Shown here one piece after another: positions 25,241 to 33,430 of a DNA stretch of 64,000 nt; within the stretch, counting starts at the first letter, position 1; every line of letters starts with the position of its first letter. Position numbers and translations under genes: made by a program. The DNA is taken from contig JBAIZL010000001.1 of the NCBI GenBank assembly GCA_036971475.1, positions 206,557,841 through 206,621,840 on the forward strand, read 5' to 3'. Below the pieces are notes generated by a model. It saw only the letters and a list, made by a program, of their open reading frames with translations. It ran no database searches and was not told the DNA's origin. Origin of the DNA: Prosapia bicincta. Its lineage: Eukaryota > Arthropoda > Insecta > Hemiptera > Cercopidae.

Positions 25241-25295
25241 TTAATTTTAGTTAAACGTCTGCTCATGGTAAACACGAATATAACCTATATACATC

Positions 25296-25301
25296 AATGT
25301 T
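25296..25301. other. Left target site duplication AATGTT
   Basis: Identical to 45526-45531. The unoccupied homologous site at 8371-8376 has one copy in the opposite orientation. Confidence 0.9.
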
Positions 25302-25339
25302 AGTAGATGTCAAAACCACAGTTTCGCCACAAAAACAGG

Positions 25340-25545
25340 TGGTTTTGATGAAAAATACGTTACTTTTCCGTTACAAACGGTTACGTGAGGTATGAGGGGT
25401 TGGTTTCAGCGATTATTGGAGGGTAACGTGAATGGGAGGAGATATAAAATGTGCGCGGTTGTGCGCGGTTGTGCGTAGGTGTAGGTGGCAGGTGTTTTTT
25501 TTAGAAATACGTTAATTTTCCGTTAAAGACCGTTAGGTGAGGTAG
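25340..25545. repeat. Subterminal direct repeats
   Basis: A motif starting AAATACGTTA, followed by TTTTCCGTTA and then GTGAGGTA, occurs at about 25352-25393 and again at about 25505-25545. A duplicated GTGCGCGGTT lies between. The same arrangement is present at the right end in inverse order. Such repeats near an end often bind the element's own recombinase; that role is inferred. Confidence 0.7.
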
Positions 25546-25663
25546 TATGGGTTGGTTGGTGATATGCGTGTTGGCTGTTGTGTGATGTAATTAGAAGCAT
25601 GTTCGGACATGTTGGTTACCTAGAGAATGAGGTAATTTTGGCATGTGTTTTTTGTGGAGGACC

Positions 25664-26452
25664 GTGTGTATTATATTCTGTACCCAGTTCGTTGCTGGCC
25701 TATATTTTTACTATAACATCGCGTGTGTACGGTTGAAATCCGTTACGAGGTGATGGGATTATTTTCGCTATAAATGTGTCAGTCGCAAAGACTGAACGGT
25801 GACTTCTCTGTTTGTTCTTCAGATCTTTACTGGTTAAAAAATGTAAAAGCATGTTAATTTATTGATATAGGTTCCTCGCTCGTGAGCTAATGTGTTTACA
25901 CATCGTTGTGCTAGCGATTGTTTGTTGTAACAGGTATTTGGCCTGAATAAATTGTTTTTGAAAACCTACCTCTAGAGAATGACGTCATTTTGACATGTGT
26001 TTTTGTAAAGGAACGTGTGTATTATATCTCGTACCCAGTTCGTTGCTGAGTGTGACGTAATTAGAAGCATGTTCGGACATGTTGGGGGGTAATGTAAAAA
26101 CCGTTGTTTACCTAGAGAATGTGTGTATTATATTCTGTACCCAGTTCGTTGCTGACCTATATTTTTACTATAACATCGCGTGTGTGTACGGTTGAAGTAT
26201 TTTTTTTAAAACCGTTGAAATCCGTTACGAGGTGATGGGATTATTTTCGCTATAAATGTGTCAGTCGCAAAGACTGAACGGTGACTTCTCTGTTTGTTCT
26301 CCAGATCTTTACTGGTTAAAAAATGTAAAAGCATGTTAATTTATTGATATAGGTTCCTCGCTCGTGAGCTAATGTGTTTACATATCGTTGTGCTAGCGAT
26401 TGTTTGTTGTAACAGGTATTTGGCCTGAATAAATTGTTTTTAAAAACCTACC
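25664..26452 (+). promoter_or_regulatory. Tandemly duplicated promoter-like block upstream of the RING frame
   Basis: A block of about 320 bases occurs at 25664-25978 and again at 26121-26452, with a partial third piece at 25980-26090. Each full block has a TATAAA (25769-25774 and 26251-26256), followed by a CAGTC...GACTG hairpin, a CTTCAG or CTCCAG site, and a TTGTTGTAACAG acceptor-like site shortly before the RING frame. Copies also exist in the right repeat at about 44375-45165. Promoter function is inferred. Confidence 0.5.
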
Positions 26453-26651
26453 TAAGGCTTTAGTTACTAGGAAGACCTCATTGGCAGCAGATATACTTCG
26501 TGCAGAATGTAAAATCTGTCTATCAGAAGTTCAAGTGGTTTATTTACCCTGCAGACACGTTATTGCTTGTTTGCTTTGCGGATTAGCCTGCAAAACTTGC
26601 GGAATTTGCAGAGAAACTGTTGACTCTTTTATGAGAATTTATCTTTCCTAA
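26433..26651 (+). CDS. IAP-type RING-finger protein (possible 3' exon), left copy
   Basis: The open frame of 72 codons has no ATG upstream of the RING. It contains a full C3HC4 finger with spacing C-x2-C-x10-C-x-H-x3-C-x2-C-x6-C-x2-C (Cys26, Cys29, Cys40, His42, Cys46, Cys49, Cys56, Cys59) and ends about 13 residues later in Arg-Ile-Tyr-Leu-Ser. This spacing and end position are those of the C-terminal RING of inhibitor-of-apoptosis proteins, which act as ubiquitin ligases. No BIR domain is visible nearby. The missing start suggests a 3' exon (TTGTAACAG acceptor-like site at about 26406-26415) or a truncated gene. An identical frame lies on the minus strand in the right repeat (44176-44394). 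Confidence 0.65.
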   Translation: MVFKNLPKALVTRKTSLAADILRAECKICLSEVQVVYLPCRHVIACLLCGLACKTCGICRETVDSFMRIYLS

Positions 26652-27027
26652 CATTTGTAATAATTTTTTGTTTAACAACAATATTTCTTTTTAAAGTTCA
26701 AGTGGTTTATTTACCCTGCAGACACGTTATTGCTTGTTTGCTTTGCGGATTAGCCTGCAAAACTTGCGGAATTTGCAGAGAAACTGTTGACTCTTTTATG
26801 AGAATTTATCTTTCCTAACATTTGTAATAATTTTTTGTTTAACAACAATATTTCTTTTTAAAGTTCAAGTGGTTTATTTACCCTGCAGACACGTTATTGC
26901 TTGTTTGCTTTGCGGATTAGCCTGCAAAACTTGCGGAATTTGCAGAGAAACTGTTGACTCTTTTATGAGAATTTATCTTTCCTAACATTTGTAATAATTT
27001 TTTGTTTAACAACAATATTTCTTTTTA
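26527..27027 (+). repeat. 167-bp tandem triplication of the RING 3' half
   Basis: Units beginning AAGTTCAAGTGG start at 26527, 26694 and 26861. Each encodes the RING from the second metal pair to the stop codon plus about 45 bases of 3' flank. Only the first unit is joined to the upstream Cys pair. The right repeat carries the same array at about 43800-44300. Confidence 0.92.
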
Positions 27028-27186
27028 ATAGTATAATTATTGTAACTTATTATTTAAAAAATATATAAATATTATGTCTTGTAGAAAAAATGTAATTTTG
27101 TGTTTGCTTTGGCCAAGCTTAAGTCATTTTACACCTTTGCTCAACTAAAAAATCCTCTATTTTATTAATATTCAAACATCAAACAA

Positions 27187-27236
27187 TACACACACACACA
27201 CACACACACACAGACACACACACACACACACACACA
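27187..27236. repeat. (CA)n microsatellite in left TIR
   Basis: CA run with one interruption. The right-repeat copy (43586-43639) is longer, which explains most of the offset between the two repeats. Confidence 0.95.
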
Positions 27237-27339
27237 AGTGTTGGGGGATACCGGCTTGACAGCCAGATGTTGAGGCCAGCTGCGAGTTGGGAAACAGTAT
27301 ATAACATGTGGCGACTTGTTATCCTATAGCAATAAAATC

Positions 27340-27611
27340 ATGAGCGTCGGTAAGGCAACAATTGTACAACAGCTTGAAATTTCCGACTTCGTGTCGTTGC
27401 TGCGCATTGGGGTAGCATACGACATGTGGAAGGAAGACTATAAAAAAGTGGAAATTTCTCTTTGGTGTTGAGGTCTAAACGAAAACTCACCGCTAGGGAA
27501 AGAGCCATTGTAGAGAATTGCAAGAGCCTTCCTTGTCAGGAGGTTATAGACCTCCTTCGCTCTCCCAAAAAGCCGGTACTATTGTTGACTTTCTACCGAC
27601 AACCAAAGTGA
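27340..27611 (+). pseudogene. Small TIR gene (family S), left copy, frameshifted
   Basis: It has the same sequence as the intact right-hand copy (43209-43481) except that one C is missing between 27463 and 27464, which shifts the frame after about 41 codons. Start ATG, stop and the downstream hairpins are otherwise preserved. Because the two repeats are otherwise nearly identical, the loss is recent, or is a sequencing artefact. Confidence 0.7.
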
Positions 27612-27634
27612 GCGTGATGGGTCTGCATAGACCC

Positions 27635-27780
27635 TAGAGAAAACAGCCCTATAGTGTAAAACACAGTCTTATACTATAGGGCTGTTTTCTCTACATTAAA
27701 ATTTCATTTTAGCTATAGTGAATACTTGTGCGACAAGTATTACACTATAATTTTAAAGTCACGCGTGACTTTATAATTAT
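27635..27780. terminator. Three consecutive perfect hairpins after the small gene
   Basis: Hairpin 1 has 21-bp perfect arms (27635-27655 and 27673-27693) with a 17-base loop and begins 24 bases after the stop codon. Hairpin 2 spans 27714-27749 (outer TATAGTG/CACTATA, inner AATACTTGT/ACAAGTATT). Hairpin 3 is centred on ACGCGT at 27761-27766 with arms spanning about 27747-27780. All are repeated in the right TIR (43040-43185). A similar hairpin follows the paralogous gene (29798-29864). Roles in 3' end formation, replication or protein binding are possible; none is shown. Confidence 0.7.
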
Positions 27781-28162
27781 ATTGTAATATTTGTTGACCG
27801 TCACCTACGCTGACCGAGTGTTCTAATAGTGAACATACGTCAGAGCACCAGAGTAACGAGTGAACGGATTCTACTAGGTCTTACACGTTTATATAGAGCA
27901 AATAGCATTCTTTGTTTAGCGCGCAATATTTACATCTGTCGATTCTAAAATGAGCTCTGTTTTTCATGGTTGTTATATGCTACGTTCTCCCACAGTGTCG
28001 GGATTAGGTTAGAAACATATTTAAACAAATTAACATATGAACAGGGTAAATAGTTGACGATAACTATCAAATTATGTATGTAATTTCATATTTTTTAAAA
28101 ATATATTTTTTTAATAAAATTATAAATAAACAAAACCTCTTGAGCAACATTTTTTTTATATC

Positions 28163-28273
28163 CTTATGTGCATTTCGATTGTTAAGCAATAATCTTTAAA
28201 GGAAATTACTAAATGCTTAATATTTGTAGTAATTTCCTCTGAAAACGATTGATTTGCAATCTAAACGTACATC
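28163..28273. repeat. Palindromic repeat P, first TIR copy
   Basis: Arms of about 45 bases face each other around an AT-rich centre. The innermost part is GGAAATTACTA and its inverse, and the outer part resembles GTACGTTTAGATTGCAAATC. It is part of a larger block (28012-28290) that is repeated directly at 29040-29340. Confidence 0.75.
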
Positions 28274-28369
28274 AGGAGATTATCGGAGTTCTAGACATTA
28301 ATGCAAGACAAGGTGGATGCTATCTTCTTAGGTAAAGGGATATAACTACTTCCACCATACTCTTAATTT

Positions 28370-28732
28370 TTACCTAATCTCCATCCAGACCCCGTGTTCG
28401 GTTATTTTCAAAACAATCTCCTGCATACATTCCCTGGCTACGTTTTCCAGGTCTGATGCAAAAGTAATTTTTCTGTTCCTAGTTATAAACGCTCTCTGAG
28501 ATATTTCTCCTTCCACATTTACAAATTCGGACTCCATCACAAGTCCAAACTTTATAAAATTTAAACGAATGAGCTCCTCTTACAACAGCTCCACTACAAC
28601 ATCGCTCGCTTCAATTATGTAATCGTCCAAATAGAGTTCGCTCACGTTCAATAGTTGAGTAAATAAGGTATTGTGGGAGGTGGAAGGAATTGAAGTGTTC
28701 CAAATCACAAATTGAAGTAACTCTGCGGGGGA
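28370..28732 (-). pseudogene. Polymerase B N-terminal remnant, left TIR copy
   Basis: This is the mirror copy of 42088-42450, where it is described. It has the same in-frame stop. Confidence 0.55.
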
Positions 28733-28804
28733 ATTGAACTTATAATAAGTAACTCTGCGGGTTACTTGAACTTATAATAATTATTTTTTTTTTCGGGGAG
28801 GAGG

Positions 28805-29048
28805 TACAGAATGTATTAAACTTTAATCCAAGCTTTGGAAAATGTGTGAAGCATTTCCTTCCAGCTAAGAACTGGGTCAAGCTCGTTTAAATATTTAAAA
28901 TTTTTTTCCCTTAAAACTATGGGAAAGAATAGGAAGGAGTGACTCTAAGCAGAATGTACTGAATATCCTCCTTGTAACACTCTGCACAAAGGGATCCCTA
29001 GGCGCTCTACTAGACTGGAACGCAATTCGTCACGTCACCAGAAATTAG
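28805..29048 (+). pseudogene. Unidentified coding remnant U, left TIR copy
   Basis: From 28920 the plus strand is open for 42 codons, beginning Trp-Glu-Arg-Ile-Gly-Arg-Ser-Asp and including Cys-Thr-Lys-Gly-Ser-Leu-Gly and Leu-Asp-Trp-Asn-Ala-Ile. A protein-like stretch upstream (28849-28887, Lys-His-Phe-Leu-Pro-Ala-Lys-Asn-Trp-Val) is in another frame and ends in a stop. A third, internal copy at 38739-39120 continues further downstream, so this copy is truncated where it joins the repeated block at 29040. The family is unknown. Confidence 0.5.
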
Positions 29049-29340
29049 GTTAGAAACATATTTAAACAAATTAATATATGAACAGGGTAAAGAGTTGACC
29101 ATAACTATCAAATTATGTATGTAATTTCATATTTTAAAAAATATTTTTTAATAAATTTAGAAATAAACAAAACCTCTTGAGCAACAATTTTTTTTTTTAT
29201 ATCCTTATGTGCATTTTGATTGTTAATCAATCATCTTTTAAAGGAAAATTACTAAATGCTTAATATTTTGTAGTAATTTCCTCTAAAACGATTGATTTGC
29301 AATCTAAAACGTACATCAGGACATTATACTGAAAATTGTG
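29040..29340. repeat. Second direct copy of the 28012-28290 block
   Basis: It begins TTAGGTTAGAAACATATTT, as does the first block, and includes palindromic repeat P at about 29205-29335. Together with the following RING and small-gene remnants it shows that the TIR contains a duplicated multigene module. Confidence 0.85.
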
Positions 29341-29393
29341 GTCGGTTAAGAAATGGAGAGCAATTTCTCTTTCAAGCAGCTGTTTGAATCATA

Positions 29394-29516
29394 TGTTATG
29401 TAAAATCTATAGATCAGAAGAAGTTGGTGTTCTATTTGCCCCTGCAGACACGATCTTGGTTGTATTTGTAAAGAGACTGTGGGCTCTCTGTTAAGAGAAT
29501 TTATCTTTCTTAACAT
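29394..29516 (+). pseudogene. Decayed second RING-finger copy
   Basis: The sequence aligns with the RING frame at 26500-26651. The Cys-Lys-Ile start, the Pro-Cys-Arg-His centre and the final Glu-Thr-Val segment can be followed, but one base insertion shifts the frame and about 30 bases of the middle are missing, removing several zinc ligands. The 3' flank (29515-29650) matches that of the intact copy. It is mirrored at 41304-41426. Confidence 0.7.
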
Positions 29517-29797
29517 TTGTGATAATTTTTGTGTGTAACAACATTATTATTCTTTTTAATAATATAATTATTGTAACTTATAATTTCTAAAAAAAGAAAA
29601 AAAATATATATATATTATGTCTTGTAGAAAAAAAATGTAGTTTTGCGTTTGCTTTGACTAAACCTAATATTGGTTTTTTTTATTGCTCTATAACTCCTGT
29701 ACAGCTCTTTGATAATTGGAAATGTAATTTTTTTGAAGTTATCTTTTACTTGCTTTGACCCATTTGTCATATAACTTTCAAGCTCAAATTTTGTATG

Positions 29798-29864
29798 TAG
29801 AGAAAATAGCCCTATATTGTATAGAAACTGTTTCCAGTTTATACAGTATCTGGCTTTTTTCTCT
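29798..29864. terminator. Hairpin following the paralogous small gene
   Basis: Arms beginning AGAGAAAATAGCC and ending GGCTTTTTTCTCT resemble the perfect hairpin at 27635-27693 in sequence and in position, about 20 bases after the gene's stop codon (the gene is on the minus strand here). It is mirrored at 40956-41022. Confidence 0.65.
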
Positions 29865-29884
29865 GGGGAGGGGGTTTTCCTCCC

Positions 29885-30160
29885 TCACTTTGGCTTCATG
29901 TAAATGTGTACAATTAACACCGGACTTTTGTATGAATCTAATATATTTTCGGCTAAAGCATCACAAGGAAGCTTACTACAATTTTCTATCACTTCCATAT
30001 CCTCTTGTGTCAGTGGGTGTTCGGATGAGTTCACCGAAATTGAAAACTCAACAGTGTCATACTTTTAACGTCTTAGCTCGATGCCTTGTATAACAAAGGG
30101 TATTTGATCGACGTGGGATATCACCAGCTTATAAATGATTGTAGCTTTACCCAGTTTCAT
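29885..30160 (-). pseudogene. Small TIR gene, second paralogue (family S), left copy
   Basis: A 92-codon frame on the minus strand begins Met-Lys-Leu-Gly-Lys-Ala-Thr-Ile and ends Tyr-Met-Lys-Pro-Lys. It aligns without gaps, apart from a slightly different serine-rich middle, to the small gene at 43209-43481, sharing Gly-Lys-Ala-Thr-Ile, Val-Ile-Glu-Asn-Cys versus Ile-Val-Glu-Asn-Cys, Leu-Pro-Cys, and a Ser-Pro-x-Leu run. An in-frame TAA lies about one third of the way in, in both TIRs, so it predates the copying or homogenisation of the repeats. Its orientation is opposite to that of the first paralogue relative to the RING copy. Confidence 0.65.
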
Positions 30161-30337
30161 GATTCAAATGCTAATGTATACGTAAACGCTGATCGTTAAA
30201 TACTTTTAATTTGGTAGTGGTTAATATAACCTGTTTTAATTGAATTTTAAAAACTTTCAAGGTTAAAATTTCTTAGAGAAATATCTTACAGTATACTCAT
30301 TCTGTTTTCATTCTTTATATATTATATATGGGGGGGG

Positions 30338-30590
30338 GGCACGGTTCATGAACGGTTCAATTGAAGCGCTTCATTTGAAAGACTCAGTGAACCGCGGTTT
30401 TTTTTAAAAGAATTGCCTTTCACCGGTTCTCTTCTGAAGCGCTTCAGTAAGATTCAGTTAATCACGGTTCTATGAGAAAGAATTGTCTTTCATCTGTTCT
30501 TTCGGTTCTGAAGCGCTTCAGTAAGAACCAAAGAAAGGAGTGAACCTATGGTTCAGTCAGTCAGTGAGCCAGTCTTCTCTTGTGGTTCGT
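30338..30590. repeat. Cluster of GGTTC/GAACC and GAAGCGCTTC palindromes
   Basis: Three GAAGCGCTTC palindromes occur within about 150 bases (near 30365, 30435 and 30510), each with flanking GGTTCA, GAACGGTTC or TGAACC motifs, after a run of G (30331-30339). It is mirrored at 40230-40489. It could be the subterminal region of a small inserted element or a protein-binding array. Confidence 0.55.
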
Positions 30591-30599
30591 CATGCTAAT

Positions 30600-31556
30600 A
30601 TGTAACATACAAACCGAATTCGTACTGTTTCAATTCGGCAAATATTTTACTGTAGTTTATTATTTCGACAAATGAGAAATTATTTCCAGCCTCATTTGAT
30701 TGAAAATTCAATCAACTCTTTAAAGTGTTACTATTTGGAAGTAACTTTAACAAAAACTAAGAAAAAATAATTTTTTTCTAAAAGAAAATCTCACGTTAGA
30801 AAAATTTTGATATAATTTGTAAATTTTTAATTTAGACAACAATTTTTGGTATAGTAATATGTTAAATTGTTTAGTAACTTGATAAGCAATGTGGTTCTTC
30901 TAAATCATACCAGGGTTAGATAAAAATTTATAATTATATTTTTAATAACACAAATCATCAAAGTTGTATTGTTTCAACACAAAAAATAGATTTTGCTATT
31001 GTTACTAAGATCCTCTACAAATTGAGATTAAGAAATTTGCACATATAGATTAATTATTTAATATAAAATGATAATTAATATTATGACTATCGTAACACCG
31101 ACATTATTTTATATAATGTTCCACCGAGCGATCGAAAACGTTCTGTCTCAGTAAGTTTTAACAAATTTACAAAACTCAAAGTTCGCATAGTCATAAACTA
31201 TTGTTTAAGTGATTAATAAGATTCGCCGAACGTAATGGAGTACAAAATTCAATAATTATTTTTATTATTAACTTATAAATTAAAATTTGTGTGTGTGTGC
31301 GTGATCACATACATAATCATTAATTACAAGAATATAAATTAATATCACGCAAGTTATAAATTAATATTACCGGAATAAACACATATTTACTATAGTACTA
31401 TGTTGCTAAATAATACAATAAGTGTAGTTATGTTTATAAAGCCACACCTAGTCAATATTTACGTTTGATTCATCCGTTTTTTGTTTATAATGTATTCTTC
31501 AATAACATTTTTTGAAAATGTTAGTTGAGAGCCATTTGGCCAAGTATTACTCACAA
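30600..31556. other. Inner TIR, no gene seen
   Basis: Very AT-rich. No coding or RNA signature is seen. Similarity with the right TIR ends at about 31556/39266. Confidence 0.6.
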
Positions 31557-31809
31557 TTTAACAAAATGGTCAGTTTGTACTGTTTTATCTATATTGCTAC
31601 AATGTGGTTATCATTAAAATAACCTTACAGGCTGAGTTCGAACAATAGTACGTTCGTAAATTGGTTGGAATAATAGCAGTTTAATAGGGTGTACAACACA
31701 TTACATCTGTCGTACATATAGTACCACCATCTGCTATAAATTCATTACACCTAGTTTTACACAAGCTTGGAAAACATACAACACCTTTCAATATCACCTG
31801 CTAGTCGGT

Positions 31810-31823
31810 GTATATATATATAA
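31810..31823 (+). promoter_or_regulatory. TATA-rich promoter candidate for the 146-aa frame
   Basis: A TATATATATATAA run ends 63 bases before the ATG at 31887, the spacing expected for a TATA box with a short 5' leader. Confidence 0.5.
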
Positions 31824-31886
31824 CAAAACGTTCCATCTCTTTACTTGTATTTCAACTCTTGAAACCGAGAAGTACTCCACGGCATT

Positions 31887-32327
31887 ATGTCTATCTTAAG
31901 AACTTTATTAAAGAAGCAAGTTAAAGATAATATAAAATTGCGGGAAATATTTGATTACTTTAAAATACCTGATGTCGTAACCCCTATAGATGAAGTAAAA
32001 GATTATGATATTCAAAAAATTTGTGAAAAATTCAAAATGCCAAAACTGCTGTCACCAATAAGAAATATATCTCGGCCAACGGAATTAATGAAAAATGACT
32101 GTAAAACTATTAAAATAAAGATAAATAAATTAAAAACTAATTCAAAATATTTTTATAACAAAACATTGATTAAAAAAAAAATTGTATTTTTAGAATTAAA
32201 TAATGAAGATGGAAAAAAATTTATATTAAAAATGCCTACTAAAACAAACTTGCCAAAAAGAATTACAAAAAGACACTATTTAACGAAAATATTTAAAAAC
32301 CAACAACCGTTTTGGGATGTGATATAA
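31887..32327 (+). CDS. Lysine-rich 146-aa protein of unknown family, unique core
   Basis: This is the longest non-repetitive frame in the window and the only sizeable one in the unique core. The product is strongly basic: about a quarter of residues are Lys or Arg, concentrated in residues 70-140, which suggests nucleic acid or membrane-surface binding. Near the N-terminus a motif I-x3-F-K-x-P-x4-P-I occurs twice with a period of 24 residues (residues 21-34 and 45-58). I see no signal peptide or membrane segment. A TATA-rich run precedes the ATG, and AATAAA signals overlap and follow the stop codon, followed by a poly(A) run at about 32370-32398. No intron is evident. It could be a virus-type accessory or DNA-binding protein; the family is not recognised. 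Confidence 0.6.
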   Translation: MSILRTLLKKQVKDNIKLREIFDYFKIPDVVTPIDEVKDYDIQKICEKFKMPKLLSPIRNISRPTELMKNDCKTIKIKINKLKTNSKYFYNKTLIKKKIVFLELNNEDGKKFILKMPTKTNLPKRITKRHYLTKIFKNQQPFWDVI

Positions 32328-32367
32328 ATAAAAAAAATAAATAAAAACCTTCTCCTTTCCTAACAAA

Positions 32368-32405
32368 AAAATAAAAAAAAAAAAAAAAAAAAAAAAAAAC
32401 AAAAA
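32368..32405. repeat. Poly(A) tract after the 146-aa frame
   Basis: A nearly pure A run about 40-70 bases after the stop. It could be a genomic homopolymer or the remains of a retrocopy tail. Confidence 0.8.
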
Positions 32406-32995
32406 ATAACTTTAAAAAAACATAATAAAAAAAATTGTAATACATTGTCATATTTGCCATGAATCTTTGGCTTAATTTTTGTTTGACTGTATTTTTTTAT
32501 AAATCTAATACAAACAATTTTTACTTATTTTAAAATGTTAAATAATCTAAGTCCTATTGTTATTTAGTTTTAAAACTTGTCATATTTACATTATTCATTA
32601 TTGGTGTCTGAAATGTAAAAATAAGACTGTTGTTGTATATATCGGGGGGGGGGGTCTCAATATGTCAAGGGAGTATTAGATACAAAGTGATTTTTCCAAA
32701 AGCATGTAAGTATAAAGCGAATTTCTTTTTTCAGTTGGTTTCCACACCACATTAAGTTTAAATATATATGTATTGACCTGTTATACACAATAATACATAT
32801 ATATAAATCTACTAAGCTGTACAACTGAATGGCGCGTTAAGAGTTTTTTTATGGAACTCTTTCCCCATTAGGCCTATAAACCACAATGAACAGTAACATT
32901 GAATTAAAAATTTGATGCCCCCCCCCTAATAAATAAGACAAAATTTTAAACAACATGTGAATAAATATATAAGTTATATTTTACAATGTACTTAC

Positions 32996-33047
32996 CAAAT
33001 TTGATTATTAGCTCATGGCTACTCATGCTTTCCTCGTAATATTCCAT
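32996..33047 (-). other. Possible short first coding exon
   Basis: An ATG at 33047 is followed by 17 codons and then a GTAAGTAC donor consensus (from 32995). No matching acceptor and downstream exon was identified, so this is only a candidate. Confidence 0.25.
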
Positions 33048-33077
33048 ATGAACCTAATCTATTATGGATAGTGTTTG

Positions 33078-33430
33078 TTACTGGGTGACTCTATACATTC
33101 CTTCCAGGGTAACACAAACAATTATTTCAATTGTATATGCCCACATAAGACTCCTCAATAGATTGGATGGTAGGTACGTAACGCTTCTGACCATTTCATG
33201 CATCACTGAGCTATAACTAATGTGATCATTTTCCACGAGTTCAACTTTCACTAAAACACTAGAATACATAAGCCGGAAGGATTCTACGCTGTTAGAAATC
33301 GTTCTTAATTCCGAAACATTACGCACTATTCTTTCAAAGTAAATGTAAGCATAAGTATTAGGTTCCATTGCGAGACAATTGTGTAGTAATACAAGCACAT
33401 CATTTTCTCGTGTATATATATAGAAAGATA
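33078..33430 (-). CDS. Exon-like 118-codon open frame, unknown
   Basis: The minus-strand frame begins immediately after a strong acceptor-like site (TTTTGTTTTTTACAG ending at 33431) and stays open to a TAA at 33078. Composition is less AT-rich than the surroundings, with Cys, Met, Glu and Arg in balanced use and no homopolymers. The C-terminal third is hydrophobic (Leu-Met-Trp-Ala-Tyr-Thr-Ile...Ile-Val-Cys-Val). No family is recognised. The product could be the last exon of a spliced gene of the element; an upstream exon was not located. Confidence 0.4.

Larger units (their letters stand above)
17045..25295. repeat. Right arm of the inverted duplication, proximal part
   Basis: It matches 8377-12540 in reverse complement. 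Extra material relative to the left arm includes about 2.6 kb at 19604-22259, the satellite at 23471-24117 and a piggyBac relic at 24121-25093. The arm is broken at 25295 by the 20224 bp element and continues at 45532. Confidence 0.88.
25302..31556. repeat. Left terminal inverted repeat
   Basis: It pairs with 39266-45525. Coordinates of paired positions sum to 70827 near the outer end and to about 70820 inside the CA microsatellite. The copies are nearly identical. Differences noticed are the CA-repeat length, one missing base in the small gene near 27463, and a single substitution in one of the partial RING copies. Confidence 0.95.

Noticed and set aside
29755..30093. 112-codon frame on the plus strand, mirrored at 40727-41065 on the minus strand
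   Set aside because: It lies opposite the decayed second family-S gene. The antisense frame aligns to the intact paralogue, so this frame is a shadow despite being longer.
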